From: Halicephalobus mephisto | Lineage: Eukaryota; Nematoda; Chromadorea; Rhabditida; Panagrolaimidae | Direction: 5' to 3' | Assembly: GCA_009193035.1 (NCBI GenBank) | Contig: SWDT01000030.1 | Span: forward strand, 186,001 to 250,000 | Length of the DNA: 64,000 nt | Part shown: positions 36,346 to 49,859 of the stretch, piece after piece | Layout of the letters: every line of letters begins with the position of its first letter | Position numbering within the stretch: the first letter of the stretch is position 1 | Made by a program: the position numbers and the translations under genes | The notes under the pieces: generated by a model | What the model was told of the DNA's origin: nothing | What the model saw: only the letters and a program-made list of their open reading frames with translations | Databases searched by the model: none

Positions 36346-36612
36346 TTATTGTTTATTTGTCTACTTCTAAGTTTAGGTTTAACAAACGAATACTCGATCA
36401 ACAGTTCTCAGAATACTCATTCTATGTTAGTTTATAAATATTTCTGATGAAATAATGCAAAAAGATACAGAATCTTAAAAACTATGATTTGCATATATAA
36501 ATTTTTGGAATGCAACTTCTAGAACTTATTCTGGATCTTCTAATATACAACTTATGACGTCAAAAATGTTTTTATATTACAACTATAATCATATTCACAA
36601 AGTTGAGTTTGC

Positions 36613-36990
36613 CCACAAGAAAGCGTAACTTTGATGAAATAAAAAATAGAAATCATCACTATTAAGTTATAATTTTCGTTACAAAAGTCAAATGAGCATA
36701 AAAATGTGACGATTGTGCCACATTTCGTAATTGTTAGAAGATCAAAAGTTAGACTTTTTTGTGTATTGGAGCTGTTTTTGGATAGTGACTAGGAATCCCT
36801 AATTTGAGTCGGAAATAGACACTATCCAGTCTCTACACAAAAAAGTAACTTTTAGCTTAATAACAAATGTAAATCGTCACTATTAAGTTATAATTTTCGT
36901 CACAAAAATCAAATAATCATAAAAATGTGATGATTGTGTTACATTTTTGTCAAATTTCACAATTGTTGCAAAATCGAAAGTTGTATTTTT
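36613..36990. mobile_element. MITE cluster of the CACAAAAAAGCGTAACTTTT family (locus 2)
   Basis: A first unit (about 36613-36763) has CACAAGAAAGCGTAAC and AAAATGTGACGATTGTGCCA. A spacer follows with GGATAGTGACTAGGAATCCC and ACTATCCAGTCTCTACACAA. A second unit runs from about 36835 to 36990. The arrangement is the same as at 15789-16136. Confidence 0.75.
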
Positions 36991-39900
36991 TTATCTGGAG
37001 ATTTTTCAGTTGTTAATTGTTAATTAAAATTAAAAATAACGTTTCCAAATGAGTAAATATTTGCATTTCTTTCATCTTCCCGATCGTTATTGACAGTTCA
37101 ACTTTAAATCAAAAATCCGTGAAATTGATCTTTTATTTTAAATTTTTTTGAAGCTTCCGGTCGGGGCCGCGGTCGGGAAATTTCAAATTTCAAGTGTTCA
37201 TTTTTTTTTCGATTTTTTCGAATAAAAAATTCTAAATTTACTTTTATCTTTTACGAAAACCGAAAATGCGATTTGTATTTTTATAATTTACTTTAAAAAA
37301 ATTAAAATAATTTTTTAATTGTTCGAAATTTAAATTTTTTGAAGATTTCAGAATTCCGTACTGGATTCTGGAAAGTCCCAAAATTGCCGATTGAATTTCG
37401 GAAATTTTTGAAAATTTTCATGAAATTTTTAAAGAATTTAGAAATTTTAAAGATTTCAGAACTTTCCATAGGATTCTGGAAGATTCTAGAATATTTGAGT
37501 TAATTTTAGAATATTTGAATTAATTTTAGAAGATTCTCAAAATTTTTATGAAATTCTATAAAACTTCAAAATTGTCCATAATGTTCTTTAAAATTTCATA
37601 GGATTCTGGAAGATTTCAGAATTGTTCACTAGATCCTAGGAAATTCTCAGTGGATCTCTAAAATTTCACAGAATTCTGGAAGATTCTAGAATATTTGAGT
37701 TAATTTTAGAAGATTCTCAAAATTTCTATGAAATTCTATAAAACTTCAAAATTGTCCATAATGTTCTCTAAAATTTCACAGAATTCTGGAAGATTGTAAA
37801 ATTTTGAAATTGATTTTTAAAAATTATAGGAATTTCTGCAAATCTTCAAAAAATTTAGTTTTTTGAGATTCCAGAAGCTTTCTTAAGATCTTCGAAAACC
37901 CTAAAAATCCCCCATAAGATTCCAGAAAGTTCTTATTAGATCTTCGAAAAAATCAAAACTTAACTAAATTCAAAAAATTTCGAATTTTGGCTGGATAAAA
38001 ATGTTGGAACATGTACCTATCCGTTTGAGCGCTGGTCTCGAAGGGAAATGCCCCGAGGGCCAAAGGGGACTTACGACTATGAGATGGAAAAAAAATTAGA
38101 TTGAACAAAAATTATAAAAATTTTTTATATTTTTCGCCTCCGGACTCTAAGCCAATTTTTACTTATTTTTCATCTTTACATGGATCAGAAATCCCTATCT
38201 ATGATCTAACAAAAAATAAAAAATTGATCGAAATACTCGTTTCGCTTATTTTTAAGATTTTTGACCACTTACTGCTTTTAGTTTTTGTTTATATTTGATC
38301 AGCCAATTGATCCCGTCTCCGCGGTCATTGACTTTCGAAAATTCTTCATCAACCTTTGAGAATTATAAATAAATCCTTGAATCACTGGTTCGTTTTCATC
38401 GCTTAAATTCAATAAATTTATTTTTCTTAAAATTCAATAAATTTATTATTTTAAAAAATTCGATAAATTTATTTTTTTTTTAAATTCGATAAATTTGTTG
38501 TTTTAAAAAATTCGGTAAATTTATTTTTTTTTAAAATTCGGTAAATTTATTTTTTTTTAAATTCGATAAATTTGTTATTTTTTAAAAATTCGATAAATTT
38601 ATTTTTTTTAAATTCGATTTTTAGACATTTATTGAGCTACTTGCCCTCAGGAAATTTTCTAGATTACTTTTTGGATAAGGTTATAGAATATCCTGCAAGA
38701 TTCTGGAAGCTTTTGAAATGTTTAAAAATTATTTAAAAATTTTATTTTATAATTTTTGGTCTCGAGTGGAAAGTAATAAAATTTCGTTTTAGGACCATTT
38801 TTGATAATTTTGAAATAAATATTTTTTATTTCTACAATAATATTATTTTAGACATTTACAAAGATGTTTAAAAACTTAATTTTATAGTTTTAGGTCCTGA
38901 TTGGAAAGTTTTAAAATTTCGTGTTGAGACCATTTTTTGGAATTTCATCTTAATATTGATTTTTTTGCGACAATGTGATTAGGAATCTTCCAAAACAATA
39001 TAAACACAAAATTTAGTAGTTTAGATCCTAACTGGAAAGTTTTAAAATTTCATCTTATTATTGACTTTTTTGCAACAATGTGATTAGGAATCTTCCAAAA
39101 CAATATAAACATAAAATTTAGCAGTTTAGGTCCTGATTGGAAAATTCTAAAGTTTCGTGTTGAGACCAGTTTTTAAAGTTTCATCTTATTATTGACTTTT
39201 TTGAAACAATGTGATTAGGAATCGTGACATTTGCTCATTTCCCCATTGCCAGCATCGTGATTCAGTTTCAAAATGTTTTTGTTTTTCGTGGATTCATTTA
39301 TGGATACCTTTGTCGGCAGATGTTTTGAGATTTAATCTTGGGTATTACGTATTCTATTCTACAAACAATGGATCTTTGAAACAATAGGTTTATTTATATA
39401 TAAGTAAAATAATCCGTTTTCGATACGGTATTTTAGCGTTGCGATTTTTAGCATTAATTTCGAAATTATCTAAGATTCCGAAATTGACATGCAAAAAATT
39501 ATAAATTACTGTAATTTTTAAAAACTTTCAAAAAATTCGTTTTAAAACAATTTCGTAAAAAACTTATTTTTTTAATTTTTATATAAATACAATTAATTTT
39601 GAAATAATCACTTTAAATTATAATTATAAATTACTGTAATTTTTAAAAACTTTAAAAAATTCGTTTTAAAACAATTTCGTAAAAAACTTATTTTTTTTTA
39701 TTTTTAAAATAATTTATAGATGATCGGGATTTATAAGTATTTCTTATTTGATATTTTTGTTTGGCCCGATCTTCTCAAATTACAAATATTTGCCAGTTTT
39801 TACAGTTTGCCGCCAGATTTGTCCCTCTTGAAGCCGATGATTCCTGTGAGAGTTGTTTGTCGACGTCCCGATCGATTTGCCAAAGACATTCAAAAAGACC

Positions 39901-40839
39901 GTTTTTCTTTTTTTCCTTCATCGTTGTGATTGAAACAACCCAAAATTCCAAAAAAAAAATAACTTTTTAAAAAAATCCAAAAAAAAATAACTTTAAAAAA
40001 ATTCCAAAAAAAAATAACTTTTTTAAAAAATGCCAAAAAAAAAATAACTTTTTAAAAAATGCCAAAAAAAGAACTTTTTTAAAAATGCTAAAAAAAGTAA
40101 TTTTTTAAAAATTCCAAAAAAAAAAGTAATTTTTAAAAAAATGCCAAAAAAAAGTAATTTTATCTTTTTTATTCATCATTGTGATTAAATTACTGAATAT
40201 GCTAAGAAATACTGTGAAAAATCACTTTTGTCTTTCATTTTTCTAGTTAAATATTTAAGAATTTAAAAAATTATTTTTTATTTTTCACAAGATCTTTGGA
40301 AAAAAATCGTTTTTTAAATTTTTAAAATTAAATTATAAATTCGAAAAAAAATTTAAAAGTTTTTTTTACAATATCTTTGAAAAAAAATCTTTTTTTTTTA
40401 ATTTTTAAAATTAAATTACCAACTTTCGAAAAAAAATTTAAAACAGTTTTTTTTACAATATCTTTGAAAAAATCGTTTTTCTTTCTTGACCCACGAATGC
40501 CAAAGAAGAATCTCGAAAAAACAGTTTTTCCTTTTCTTTGGTGGTCTCTGATCGGAGGATCGAAAGTGTAAAAAACGACTGTCCTAGAAACCGTCTTGTC
40601 TGTCTTCCTGTTGATTGTCGTGTTCGAGCGGCCAAACGTGCCAAAAACGATCTTAAAAAAGACCGTTCTTTTTTTTTGGTCTTTTTTAGACCAAAAACAA
40701 CTCAAAACCATTTTTTAGAAAATTTTTTCGGTCAAAATAACTCAAAGTATTTTTTAAATTTTTTTGTTTGATCTATTTGGTCATGTACCTGATGTCGAAA
40801 AGACCTCTCCGAAGGAATTTTTTCGATTACATGACATTT
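36991..40839. other. Intergenic, AT-rich, repeat-laden; no gene seen
   Basis: A duplicated block of about 180 bp with GAAGATTCTAGAATATTTGA lies at 37470-37800. ATTCGATAAATTTATTTTTT units lie at 38410-38620. Units with GTCCTGATTGGAAA and TTTCGTGTTGAGACCA lie at 38750-39220. AAAAATGCCAAAAAAAAAT units lie at 39950-40160. Some GC-balanced unique stretches (38010-38090, 39720-39920, 40490-40650) may be regulatory but hold no convincing exon. Confidence 0.55.
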
Positions 40840-41265
40840 GGTCTCTGGCGATATTTGGTCCTCAGCGACAAATCCTCTCTACTAGCATTTGGTCCTCATT
40901 GATGGTTACTCCCCAGCAGCATTTGAGCTTTATTAGTGGTTATCCCTTACTAAAAATTACTCCCCACTGGCATTTGGTCCTTATTAAAAGTTATTCCCCA
41001 CCGGCATTTGGTCCTTATTAGTGGTTATCCCTTACTAAAAGTTACTCCCCACTGGCATTTGGTCCTCATTGATGATTATCCCTTACCGAAAGTTACTCCC
41101 ATCGGCATTTGGTCCTTATTGGTGGTTATCCCTTACCAAAAATTACTCCCCAGCGGCATTTGGTCCTTATTCATAATTATTCCTCACTGGTATTTGGTCC
41201 TTATCGATGATTATCCTTTACTAAAAATTACCCCCCAGCGGCATTTGGCTTCCATCAAGACTTGT
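40840..41265. repeat. Tandem array of GGCATTTGGTCCTTATT units
   Basis: About ten units of 30-60 bp contain CACTGGCATTTGGTCCT(T/C)ATT, GTGGTTATCCCTTACTAAAA and GTTACTCCCC in a shuffled higher-order pattern. It lies about 1 kb upstream of the innexin start. Confidence 0.85.
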
Positions 41266-41699
41266 TCCTTTTTCGACTCGCACTGATTTCGAATTTTTTT
41301 AAATTAATTTAAATTGAAATATTCAGTTAATTTAATTATAAAAAAGTCAATATAAAAATGAAAGAAATTATAAATCTTACGAAATAGAGGAAGCAAATGT
41401 TACAGCCATTTTTTCTTTCTGTGTTCCTTGGTTCTCGTATTGGGTCAGTCAACCTTGCCAGAAACCCCTCCGAAAGACCCTTTTTCCGTTCCTGACCTAA
41501 TCTTCCAAGTAGACAGCCGAAAGCGCCAAAACAACTCTCAAAAAACCACTTTTGTCTTGTTTGATCTGTCTGACCATGGCATCTAGTAGTGCCAAAGACG
41601 ACTAAAGGACCTCTTTTCCTCTCTTCATTTATCTTCATCCGATCTACCAAATGTATCAAAAACTATTTTTAAAATTATCTTTTTTGGAAAAATCTTAGT

Positions 41700-42170
41700 A
41701 AAACAACTTTAAAAAATCACTTTTATTTAGCCCAATTTGGCGAAGCGTCTGAGATGCCAAAGGACCGTCCGAGAAACCGTTTTTCCTGCTCTCTCGGTTT
41801 TTATATCCAGTTGGCCAAATGTGCCGAAAAAGTCACTTTTTATTAATTTTTAATAAAATAATTAGAAATTTAAAAAAAGTCACTTTTATTTAGCCCAATT
41901 TGGCGAAGCGTCTGAGATGCCAAAAGACCGTCCGAGAAACCGTTTTTCCTGCTCTCTCGGTGGTCATCATGTCCAGTTGGCCAAATGTGCCGAAAAAGTC
42001 ACTTTTTATTAATTTTTAATAAAATAATTAGAAATTTAAAAAAAGTCACTTTTATCTAGCCCAATTTGGCGAAGCGTCTGAGATGCCAAAAGACCGTCCG
42101 AGAAACCGTTTTTTTTTGCTCTCTCGGTGGTCATCATGTCCAGTTGGCCAAATGTGCCGAAAAAGCCATT
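41700..42170. repeat. Three tandem units of about 165 bp directly upstream of the innexin gene
   Basis: Each unit has CACTTTTATTTAGCCCAATT, GGCGAAGCGTCTGAGATGCC, GACCGTCCGAGAAACCG, CAGTTGGCCAAATGTGCCG and AAAAGTCACTTTTTATTAAT. The last unit breaks off about 125 bp before the ATG, so the array probably covers or abuts the promoter. Confidence 0.85.
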
Positions 42171-42295
42171 CATAGAGAACCACTGTCTCGCGTCCAGTGA
42201 CCTCTGTTGTGTCGCGTTTTGCCATTTGGATCAATTGATTTTTTTCTTAAATTTCAGGCCAGTTTTTAATGTTATTTTCACAAAAGTGAAAAAAA

Positions 42296-45200
42296 ATGTT
42301 TGGATTACCATATCTAAACAAATACATTGATTCCGTCGTTCGAGATCATCCAGTTTCGGATTCTGTTGATTGGCTGAATTATTACGTCACAGCGCTGATG
42401 CTCGTTATGTTTTCTGTCTGTATCTCAGCCAAGCAGTACTTCGGAAGTCCGATTCAGTGCTGGATGCCTAAGGAGTTTTCAGGAGGATGGGAAAAGTACT
42501 GTAAGTTAATTAATTTAATTAATTTAATTTTTAAATTTATAATTTTGGAAAAAATTTCAGAATTTTATAAATTCAAAAAATTCAAAAAAATTTGTTTTCA
42601 GAGAATTTTTGCAATTTTTTAATTTTTATAAAAATTACAATTTTTAAATTTATTAAAAATTTAAAATTTAAAAAATTTCAAAATTATTAAAAAATAAAAT
42701 TTTAATACTATTTTTATTTTTTTGGAAAAACAATTATATTAAAAATTTTTAATAATTTTAAATAATTTTGAAATTTTAATTTTTAAATAATTTTGAAATT
42801 TTAATTTTAAATAACTTTGAAATTTTAATTTTTAAATAATTTTGAAATTTTAATTTTTAAATAATTTTGAAATTTTAGTTTTTAATAATTTTGAAATTTT
42901 AGTTTTTTGGAAAAGTTGTATTAAAATTTAATTTTTAATATTTTTTAATATTTTTTAGCGGAGAATTATTGTTTCATCAATAATCTCTACAGAATCCCAT
43001 TTGAGGACCAGATTCCCCAGGATTTGGACGAACGAGAAGACAGATTGAGCTACTACAGATGGGTTCCGATTGTCTTAGCTCTTCAATCGATGGCTTTTTT
43101 CCTGCCGAATTATCTCTGGTCGATGCTCCACAAACAGACGGCGGTTAATCCTCGGGCTGTCGTTAACGAAATCCGAAAATGTAAAGCTCTTTGTGGAAAA
43201 GAACGAGACAAAGAAATTAATGGATTAGCTCATTACATTTCTGACGTTGTGGATGTTTTTAATCCCAGATATCACAGACAACTGAGAAGAAACGGATGGA
43301 ATGCGACGATACTGTATCTTTTCATCAAGTTACTGTATGTGGTCAACATCGTCGGACAATTGGCCGTCATGGACAGGTTTTTGGGAGGCACATATCTCAG
43401 CTGGGGCTTCGAGGTTGGATTTTTGAAGTTACTGTAGGAAAAATTTGAATATTCTGAAAATGGATGAATTTAAAAAATTCGGGGGTTTTAGTATCCTGGA
43501 TTTAGGTCTTGATAGATTAAATTAAGATTTCTTAGAAATAATTTGGGATTTTCTAGATTATTTTAAGATCTTCAGAAATAATTTGAATATTTCTAGATTA
43601 AATTTGGGATCTTGTGGAATATTCGAAAAAATTATACCTATAATTTAGGTCTTGATAGATTGAATTAAGATTTCTTAGAAATAATTTGGGATTTTCTAGA
43701 TTATTTTGACATCTTCAGAAATAATTTGAATATTTCTAGATCGAATTTGGGATCTTCTAAAATATCCAAAAAAATTATTTATGATTTAGGTTCTGATTTG
43801 TTGACTTACGACATTTTAGAAATGATTTGGAATTTCCTAAATTAAGTGTAAGATTTCCTAAATCTAATCTGAAATCCTCTAATATATTAAAAAATTTTCT
43901 TATATTTAATTTGGATCCCGGTAAATCAGGTTAGACATTTTAGAAATGATTTAGAATTTTCTAAAAATTCGTCTGAAACCAATCTAGAACTTTCGAAAAT
44001 TAATCCGGGAATATATAAAATTCAAACTTCTAAATCATCCATGGATACGGTACTTTTAATTGTTATTTAATTTTTAAAAATTATGTTTTTCGTTTTTTAT
44101 AATTTTAAAATTTTTTGTAATTCGTATTTTAACTTTAGATTCCTCATATTTGAAATTTTTTTACATTTTTGTAATATTTTAATTTTTATATTTTAATTTT
44201 TTAAATTTTTATATTATAATTTATTTAATTTTTATATTTTTATTTTTTACATTTTTATATTTAATTTTAATTTTTTATATTTTTACATTTTTATATTTAA
44301 TTTTTAATTTTTTACATTTTTACATTTTTATATTTAATTTTTTACATTTTTATATTTAATTTTTTACATTTTTATATTTAATTTTTAATTTTTTACATTT
44401 TTACATTTTTGTAATCTTGCAGACCCTCGTCGATGTGGCCTTGGGAAGACGATGGGAAGAATCAGAAATCTTCCCGAGAGTGATTCTATGTGATTTCACC
44501 GTCAGAAGACTGGCGAACCTCCAACGATACACGATCCAATGTGTGATTATGATAAACATGATTAACGAAAAACTTTATCTTTTTCTCTATGTCTGGTTCC
44601 TTCTTGTTGCTATTTGTACTATTTTTAACTTTTTTTATTATTTTTTTGTCCTGTGTTTTCCGTATTTTAGAACCACTTTTATTCACTTAAATTTGAACAA
44701 GTCCGATAAAAACGTGAGTTTTTTAAATTTTTTTTAAAAATTATCTGAATTTTTTAATTAAACAAATTTTTCGAAAAATTTTGAGTTTTCAAAACAGGGA
44801 AATTTTAAAAATAAAATTTTATTTTTTAATTTTTATAAAATTTCAAAATTTCAGAATTTTCATGGAAGATTTTAGATTTTCTAGAATTTAAAAAATTTTT
44901 TATTTTGAATTTTCTAGAATTAAAAAGAATTTTTGAATTTTCTAGAATCTTCCAAAATTTTGAAAAATTTTTTAGAATCTTCCAGAATTTTTTTGAATTT
45001 TCTACAGTACTTCAAAAATTTTGAAATTTTTTGGAATTTTCTACAGTAATTTAGGAATTTTAAAATTTTTGGGATTTTCTACAGTACTTTAGAAATTTAG
45101 AAATTTTTTGGAATTTTCTACAGTATTCTGGGAAATTATGTGATTTATTTTTTACGATTGGTTTCAGTTCGAAAATGTTTCTGCAAACGAATTCCGTTTA

Positions 45201-45644
45201 TTCGTCCACGACTACCTGAGACCGGACGGGGTCCTGCTGCTGCAGTTCGTGAGACAGCACGTCGGAGGAAGGGTGACCTTTGACCTTGTGAACGAACTTC
45301 TCAAAATTTTCAAAGGCAAACAAGGATCGAGTTTTGAATCTTCTCCTCAGACCCCTAAGGGATATAGAGGAAATAATTATAAAAAAAATATTTCAAATCA
45401 CGAATCTGGAACTTACAAATCCACGAATTACGGTCCTGAAGGTCTTTATCCCGTTTATCCAGGACCTCAGAACGAATCCTCGGAATTGGATTACATCGAC
45501 GGCGGATCTACTCCTATTTCTCAATCCGATCAAAGAACGCCCATGAGGACAATCGCCTCAGGACCCCCGGAGACCTTCTCCCCCCTCACCCCCTCCGCCC
45601 CCGTCAACGAATACTCCACCCTGCCCCCGAAGACCTCAGTTTAG
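42296..45644 (+). CDS. Innexin (gap-junction channel subunit)
   Basis: Four exons, 42296-42500, 42959-43413, 44423-44713 and 45168-45644, join in phases 1, 0 and 0 to give 475 residues. Innexins form intercellular channels in the plasma membrane. The innexin signature YYRW lies at residues 100-103, at the start of the second membrane segment. Four hydrophobic segments are visible: YYVTALMLVMFSVCI; VPIVLALQSMAFFL; LYLFIKLLYVVNIVG; LFLYVWFLLVAICTIF. Each extracellular loop has two cysteines (IQCW and NYCF; LCDF and IQCV). The C-terminal tail (from about residue 370) is Ser/Pro/Tyr-rich and cytosolic, as in other long-tailed worm innexins. The second exon ends on a weak donor GAG|GTTGGA. An acceptor ATTTCAG at 42257 suggests trans-splicing. 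The specific inx paralogue cannot be named from sequence reading alone. Confidence 0.93.
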
Positions 45645-47365
45645 CCCTCAAGGCATCTTTCAAATTCACAGTAATTTTGTTTTTTCATGACGTGTATGAT
45701 TTTGAAATGAAGTTTTTTTAAATCAAAAAGTTGAAACATGTTTGAAATTCAAAAAATTGAAAAATAATCTTATTTTCTAAATATTGAAGTTTTCAAATTC
45801 AAAAAAATTGTTTTCTTAATTTAAAATTTTTCGAATTTGAACGTTTGAAAATTGGAAATCTTGAATTTAAAAAGATTCAAAATTTTAAAAATTATTTCTT
45901 TTTATTTAAAATTTAAAAAAAATTGAAAACTTGAAAATTTTTGAAATTATTTTTTTTTATTAAAAAATTTTGAATTTTAAAAAAGATTAAAAACTTGAAA
46001 TTTTAGAAATTATTTTTTATTTAAAAAAGATTAAAAACTTGAAAATTATTTTTTTTATTTAAAAATTTTGAATTTTAAAAAAGATTAAAAATTTAAAAAT
46101 TATTTTTTTATTTAAAAATTTTGAATTTTAAAAAGATTAAAAACTTGAAAATTTGTTTTTTCGAAACTTTACAGAGACAGGAAACACGTTTATCCGGGCT
46201 AAAAATAAAAATCTTGAGTGTCAGGGAGACTCCAATGACTAGCAACACCGCCTCTGGAATCGATTTTTTTCTTTTTTACCCGGAAATTGAAAACTTTGTT
46301 TTTATTTTTTTAATCAATTTAAATTCGAATTTTTTGAATAAAATTAAAAATTACAAAATTAAAATGTTTATTTTTTAAATAAAATAAATTTTTAAAATAA
46401 AAATAAAAAAATTTTTTTTTAAATATGTTTGAAAAATTTTGAATTTTTAAATAAAATTTTAATTTTTCTAAAGATTCTCGAATTTTTAAATTTTTTAAAA
46501 GATTTTTATCTTTTTCGAATTTTATTTTTTAAAGATTTTTATTTTTAAAATTTTTATTTTTAATTTTTTTAATTTTCACTTTTTTAATAAAATTTATTTT
46601 TTATTGAATTATTTTTAAAAAGTTAAAAATTAAAATTTATTGATTAATTTTTTTCGAAAATTGAAATTTTTTTTATTTTTAAAACCTAAAAAAATAAAAA
46701 TTAAGTATTTTAAATTTTTTAAAAATAAAAAATAATTTTTAATTTAAAAAAATTTTTAAAATTGTTTTGAAATTTTTTAAAAATAAAAAATAATTTTTAA
46801 TTAAAAAAATTTTTAAATTTTCGATTAGTTATTTTTTTGAAAACGTGCGAAAATTAAACTTGAGTGATTTCCTCTGCCGCTCTTTCAACGGGATATCCAA
46901 AGTGGAATTTTCGTGAATTGCATCATCTTTCACATGTTACATAATTTTCGATTTTTATTTATTTTTACAATTTCAAATTTTTGACTAAATTCAATTTTTT
47001 TATAAAATTCAAAATTTATAAATTTTTTTAATTTTTAAAATTCAAAATTTATAAATTTTTTTTATTTTTAAAATTCAAAATTTATAATTTTTTAACAAAA
47101 TTTAAAATTTATAAATTTTTTTAATTTTTACAATTTCAAATTTTCGATTAAATTTAATTTTTTTAATAAAATTCAAAATTTATTAATTTTTTTTTATTTT
47201 TAAAATTCAAAATTTTCGATTAAATTTAATTTTTTTATTTTTAAAATTTAAAATTTTTAAATAACTTTGTTTTTTATAAAATCTCATTTTCTTTTCGAAA
47301 AAAAATCGAGATAAAGTTCGAATTTTTTTCATTCATGAATTCAAAGTTGGATAATTTTTTTTTCA
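45645..47365. other. AT-rich spacer between innexin and AK1 genes
   Basis: Diverged AAAGATTAAAAACTTGAAA units lie at 45850-46150 and AAAATTCAAAATTTATAAA units at 46960-47240. Short unique patches lie at 46180-46265 and 46850-46930. No gene seen. Confidence 0.6.
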
Positions 47366-47371
47366 GAAAAA

Positions 47372-48697
47372 ATGGCGATCGAAAGAGCAAAAATTGATCT
47401 TGATCCTCTGAAAGCCGCCAAAGTGCCAGTTTTCTTCATCGTCGGTGAGTTCTGGATTAATTAACGTAGTATGGACCTGCGTCGAATGTCGAATATTCGA
47501 TGACATTACACAGCTCCGAAATCGAGCGAAGGATTGTAGTTCTTGCCACAGTTTCCCAAAGTATGTTCACTAGACACCAAGTAGGGTATTTCCTTTCGAG
47601 ACCTAGCCTGCCTATCCAATGACTGGTTAATACACATATATGACAGAAATTAAGTAAAATAACAACCATATATTAAATACTCAATACTGTCAATCATGTA
47701 TAGTATACCTAGTATCTAACACATTGGATATTTTCCTTCAAGACCTGGTTTGTGTACCCAATAGGCAGTTAATACAGATATATAACGAAGATTAAGTAAA
47801 ATAACAACCATATATTAAATACTCAATACTGTCAATCATGTATAGTATACCTAGTATCTAACACATTGGATATTTTCCTTCAAGACCTGGTTTGTGTACC
47901 CAATAGGCAGTTAATACAGATATATAACGAAGATTAAGTAGAATAACAATCATATATTAAATACTCAACACTATAAGTAGTGTACAGTATACCTACTGTT
48001 GAATATACAGAATATTTTCCTTCAAGACCTGGTTTGTGTATCCAATGGACAGTTGATACACCGATGTAACGATTATTTCATTATTGATTCAAATATACCT
48101 ATATTTATAAATTAGTTTATTTTTTATTAATTATTTAACTTTTTAGGAGGTCCGGGTTCTGGCAAAGGAACCCAATGTGATTTGATCGTGAAGAAGTACG
48201 GTCTGAGCCATTTGTCTTCTGGAGACCTGCTGAGGGCCGAAGTCCAAGGAAAAACCGACATCGGACTGAAATGCAAGGAGATCATGGATAAAGGCGGATT
48301 AGTGCCTCTGGAAGTAGTTTTGGATTTGATTAAAAAAGCCATGATTGAAGCTGTCAAAAATGGTTCTAAAGGTTTCTTAATCGATGGATATCCTCGAGAA
48401 ATAAAACAAGGAGATCAATTTGAATCTGAAATTCAAGAAGCAACTTTGGTTATTTATTTCGAATGTTCTAGTGAAATTCTTACAAATCGACTTATGGAAC
48501 GCGGAAAATCCTCCGGTCGTTCTGATGACAATTTTGAAACTATCAAAAATCGTCTCGAGACATTTCTGAACAGCACTCGACCCGTCGTCGAACATTATGA
48601 AAAAAAACGAAAACTCGTCAAATTAAACGCCGAACGTCCAGTGGAGCCCATCTTCGTCGACGTCTGTGCCGAGCTCGACAAACACGTCAAGAACTAA
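47372..48697 (+). CDS. Adenylate kinase, AK1 type (C. elegans F38B2.4-like)
   Basis: Two exons, 47372-47444 and 48147-48697 (TAA), join in phase 1 inside the P-loop to give 207 residues, close to the usual cytosolic AK1 length. The enzyme interconverts ATP+AMP and 2 ADP. All key motifs are intact: P-loop GGPGSGKGTQ, SSGDLLRAEV, GGLVPLEVV, LIDGYPREIKQG and lid SSGRSDDN. A 27-residue N-terminal leader (DPLKAAKVPVFFIV) precedes the P-loop, and a similar leader appears as an orphan open frame at 56558-59515. A strong TTTTCAG acceptor at 47366, six bases before the ATG, fits trans-splicing. UMP/CMP kinase is the nearest alternative, but the leader and lid fit AK1 better. Confidence 0.93.
47535..48065. 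repeat. 141-bp tandem array filling the AK1 intron
   Basis: TAGTATACCTAGTATCTAAC recurs at 47701 and 47842 (period 141 bp), with partial or diverged units before and after. Other unit words are TTCCTTCAAGACCTGG and CATATATTAAATACTCAA. Confidence 0.9.
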
Positions 48698-48719
48698 CGG
48701 GCCACTCCAGAACCTAGAT

Positions 48720-49265
48720 CCATATACAGTAAACATTAGAGTCAATTTCTACAGTAATCGAGAAAGATACTTTTAAATTTAGATTTATATAAAGTACATA
48801 TTAAAAATAATTTCTACAGTAATAGAAAGAGGTGTTTCTGAATCTAGATTCATATACTGTAGATATTGGAATCAAGTTCTACAATAATCGAGAAAAGCGT
48901 CTAAATCTAGATTTTTATACAGTATATGTTAAAAAATAATTTCTACAGTAATAGAAAGAGGTATTTCTGAATCTAGATTCATATACCGTAGATATGCTTA
49001 CTGTAGAATAAACTAGTTATTGAGGAATCTAACTTTGACTTGATTGGATTTTTTAAATTTTTTACTCCTACTGTAGGTATGCTTACTGTAAGGCGAATCC
49101 GTTGTTGAGGAGTCTTACTTTTTATATTTGAGATTATTTTTTAAAAATTTTTATTCTTACTGTAGAATAAACTAGTTATTGAGGAATCTAACTTTGATTT
49201 TATTTGGATTTTTTGAATTTTCTACTCCTACTGTAAGACAAATCTGTTGTTGGAGAATCTAATGA
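48720..49265. repeat. Tandem TACTGTAG-rich array 3' of AK1
   Basis: Units of about 60-125 bp carry ATTTCTACAGTAAT, GTATTTCTGAATCTAGATTC and ATACTGTAGATAT, then CTTACTGTAGAATAAACTAG and GTTATTGAGGAATCTAACTT. The only AATAAA near the gene (about 49008) lies in this array. Confidence 0.75.
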
Positions 49266-49859
49266 AGAAAGTTTTGATTTAGGTTGTTTTTTATTTTTTA
49301 CCGTATTTTTGAGGTAAAAAATAAAAATAACATTGGCATTTGGGAACTGTAGGAGTTAATCTGATGAATGTTGATGATTCTGGAGTCAAATGCCATCGAA
49401 CAAAGGCGCCAAAAGGGTTTTTGGCACGACATTTAAAAAAATAAAAAATCGGATCGATTATCCTTCGAAAATTGATTTTTTATCGCCGATTTTATGTTAA
49501 TCGCCATTTTTGAATTTTTGACACGTTTTTAAATAACTTTAATTTTGGGATTCAGGTTTATCGTTTTTTCGAAAAATCAAAATTTCGATCAACTGAAATA
49601 TCCTAATTTTTATTTTTTTTTAATTTTAAAATTTTTTAGAAATTTTTATTTTCCAAAATTTTTTGATTTTTTAGAAATTTTTATTTTTTTTGATTTTTTA
49701 GAAATTTTTATTCTTTCAGAATTTTTTGATTTTTTAGAAATTTTTATTTTTTTAAATTTTTTAGAAATTTTTATTTTTCAGAATTTTTTGATTTTTTAGA
49801 AATTTTACATATATGATCATAAGCTTAAAAAAAATAATCTAGGTTGTCGAAAAATAAAA
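49266..49859. other. AT-rich DNA, no gene seen
   Basis: A short unique patch at 49330-49430 (GGAACTGTAGGAGTTAATCT) is followed by TTTTTAGAAATTTTTATTTT units to 49800. Confidence 0.6.

Noticed and set aside
36101..36447. Cys/Val/Ser/Phe-rich open frames
   Set aside because: Translation of the GTTCGTTTGTCT minisatellite in three frames.
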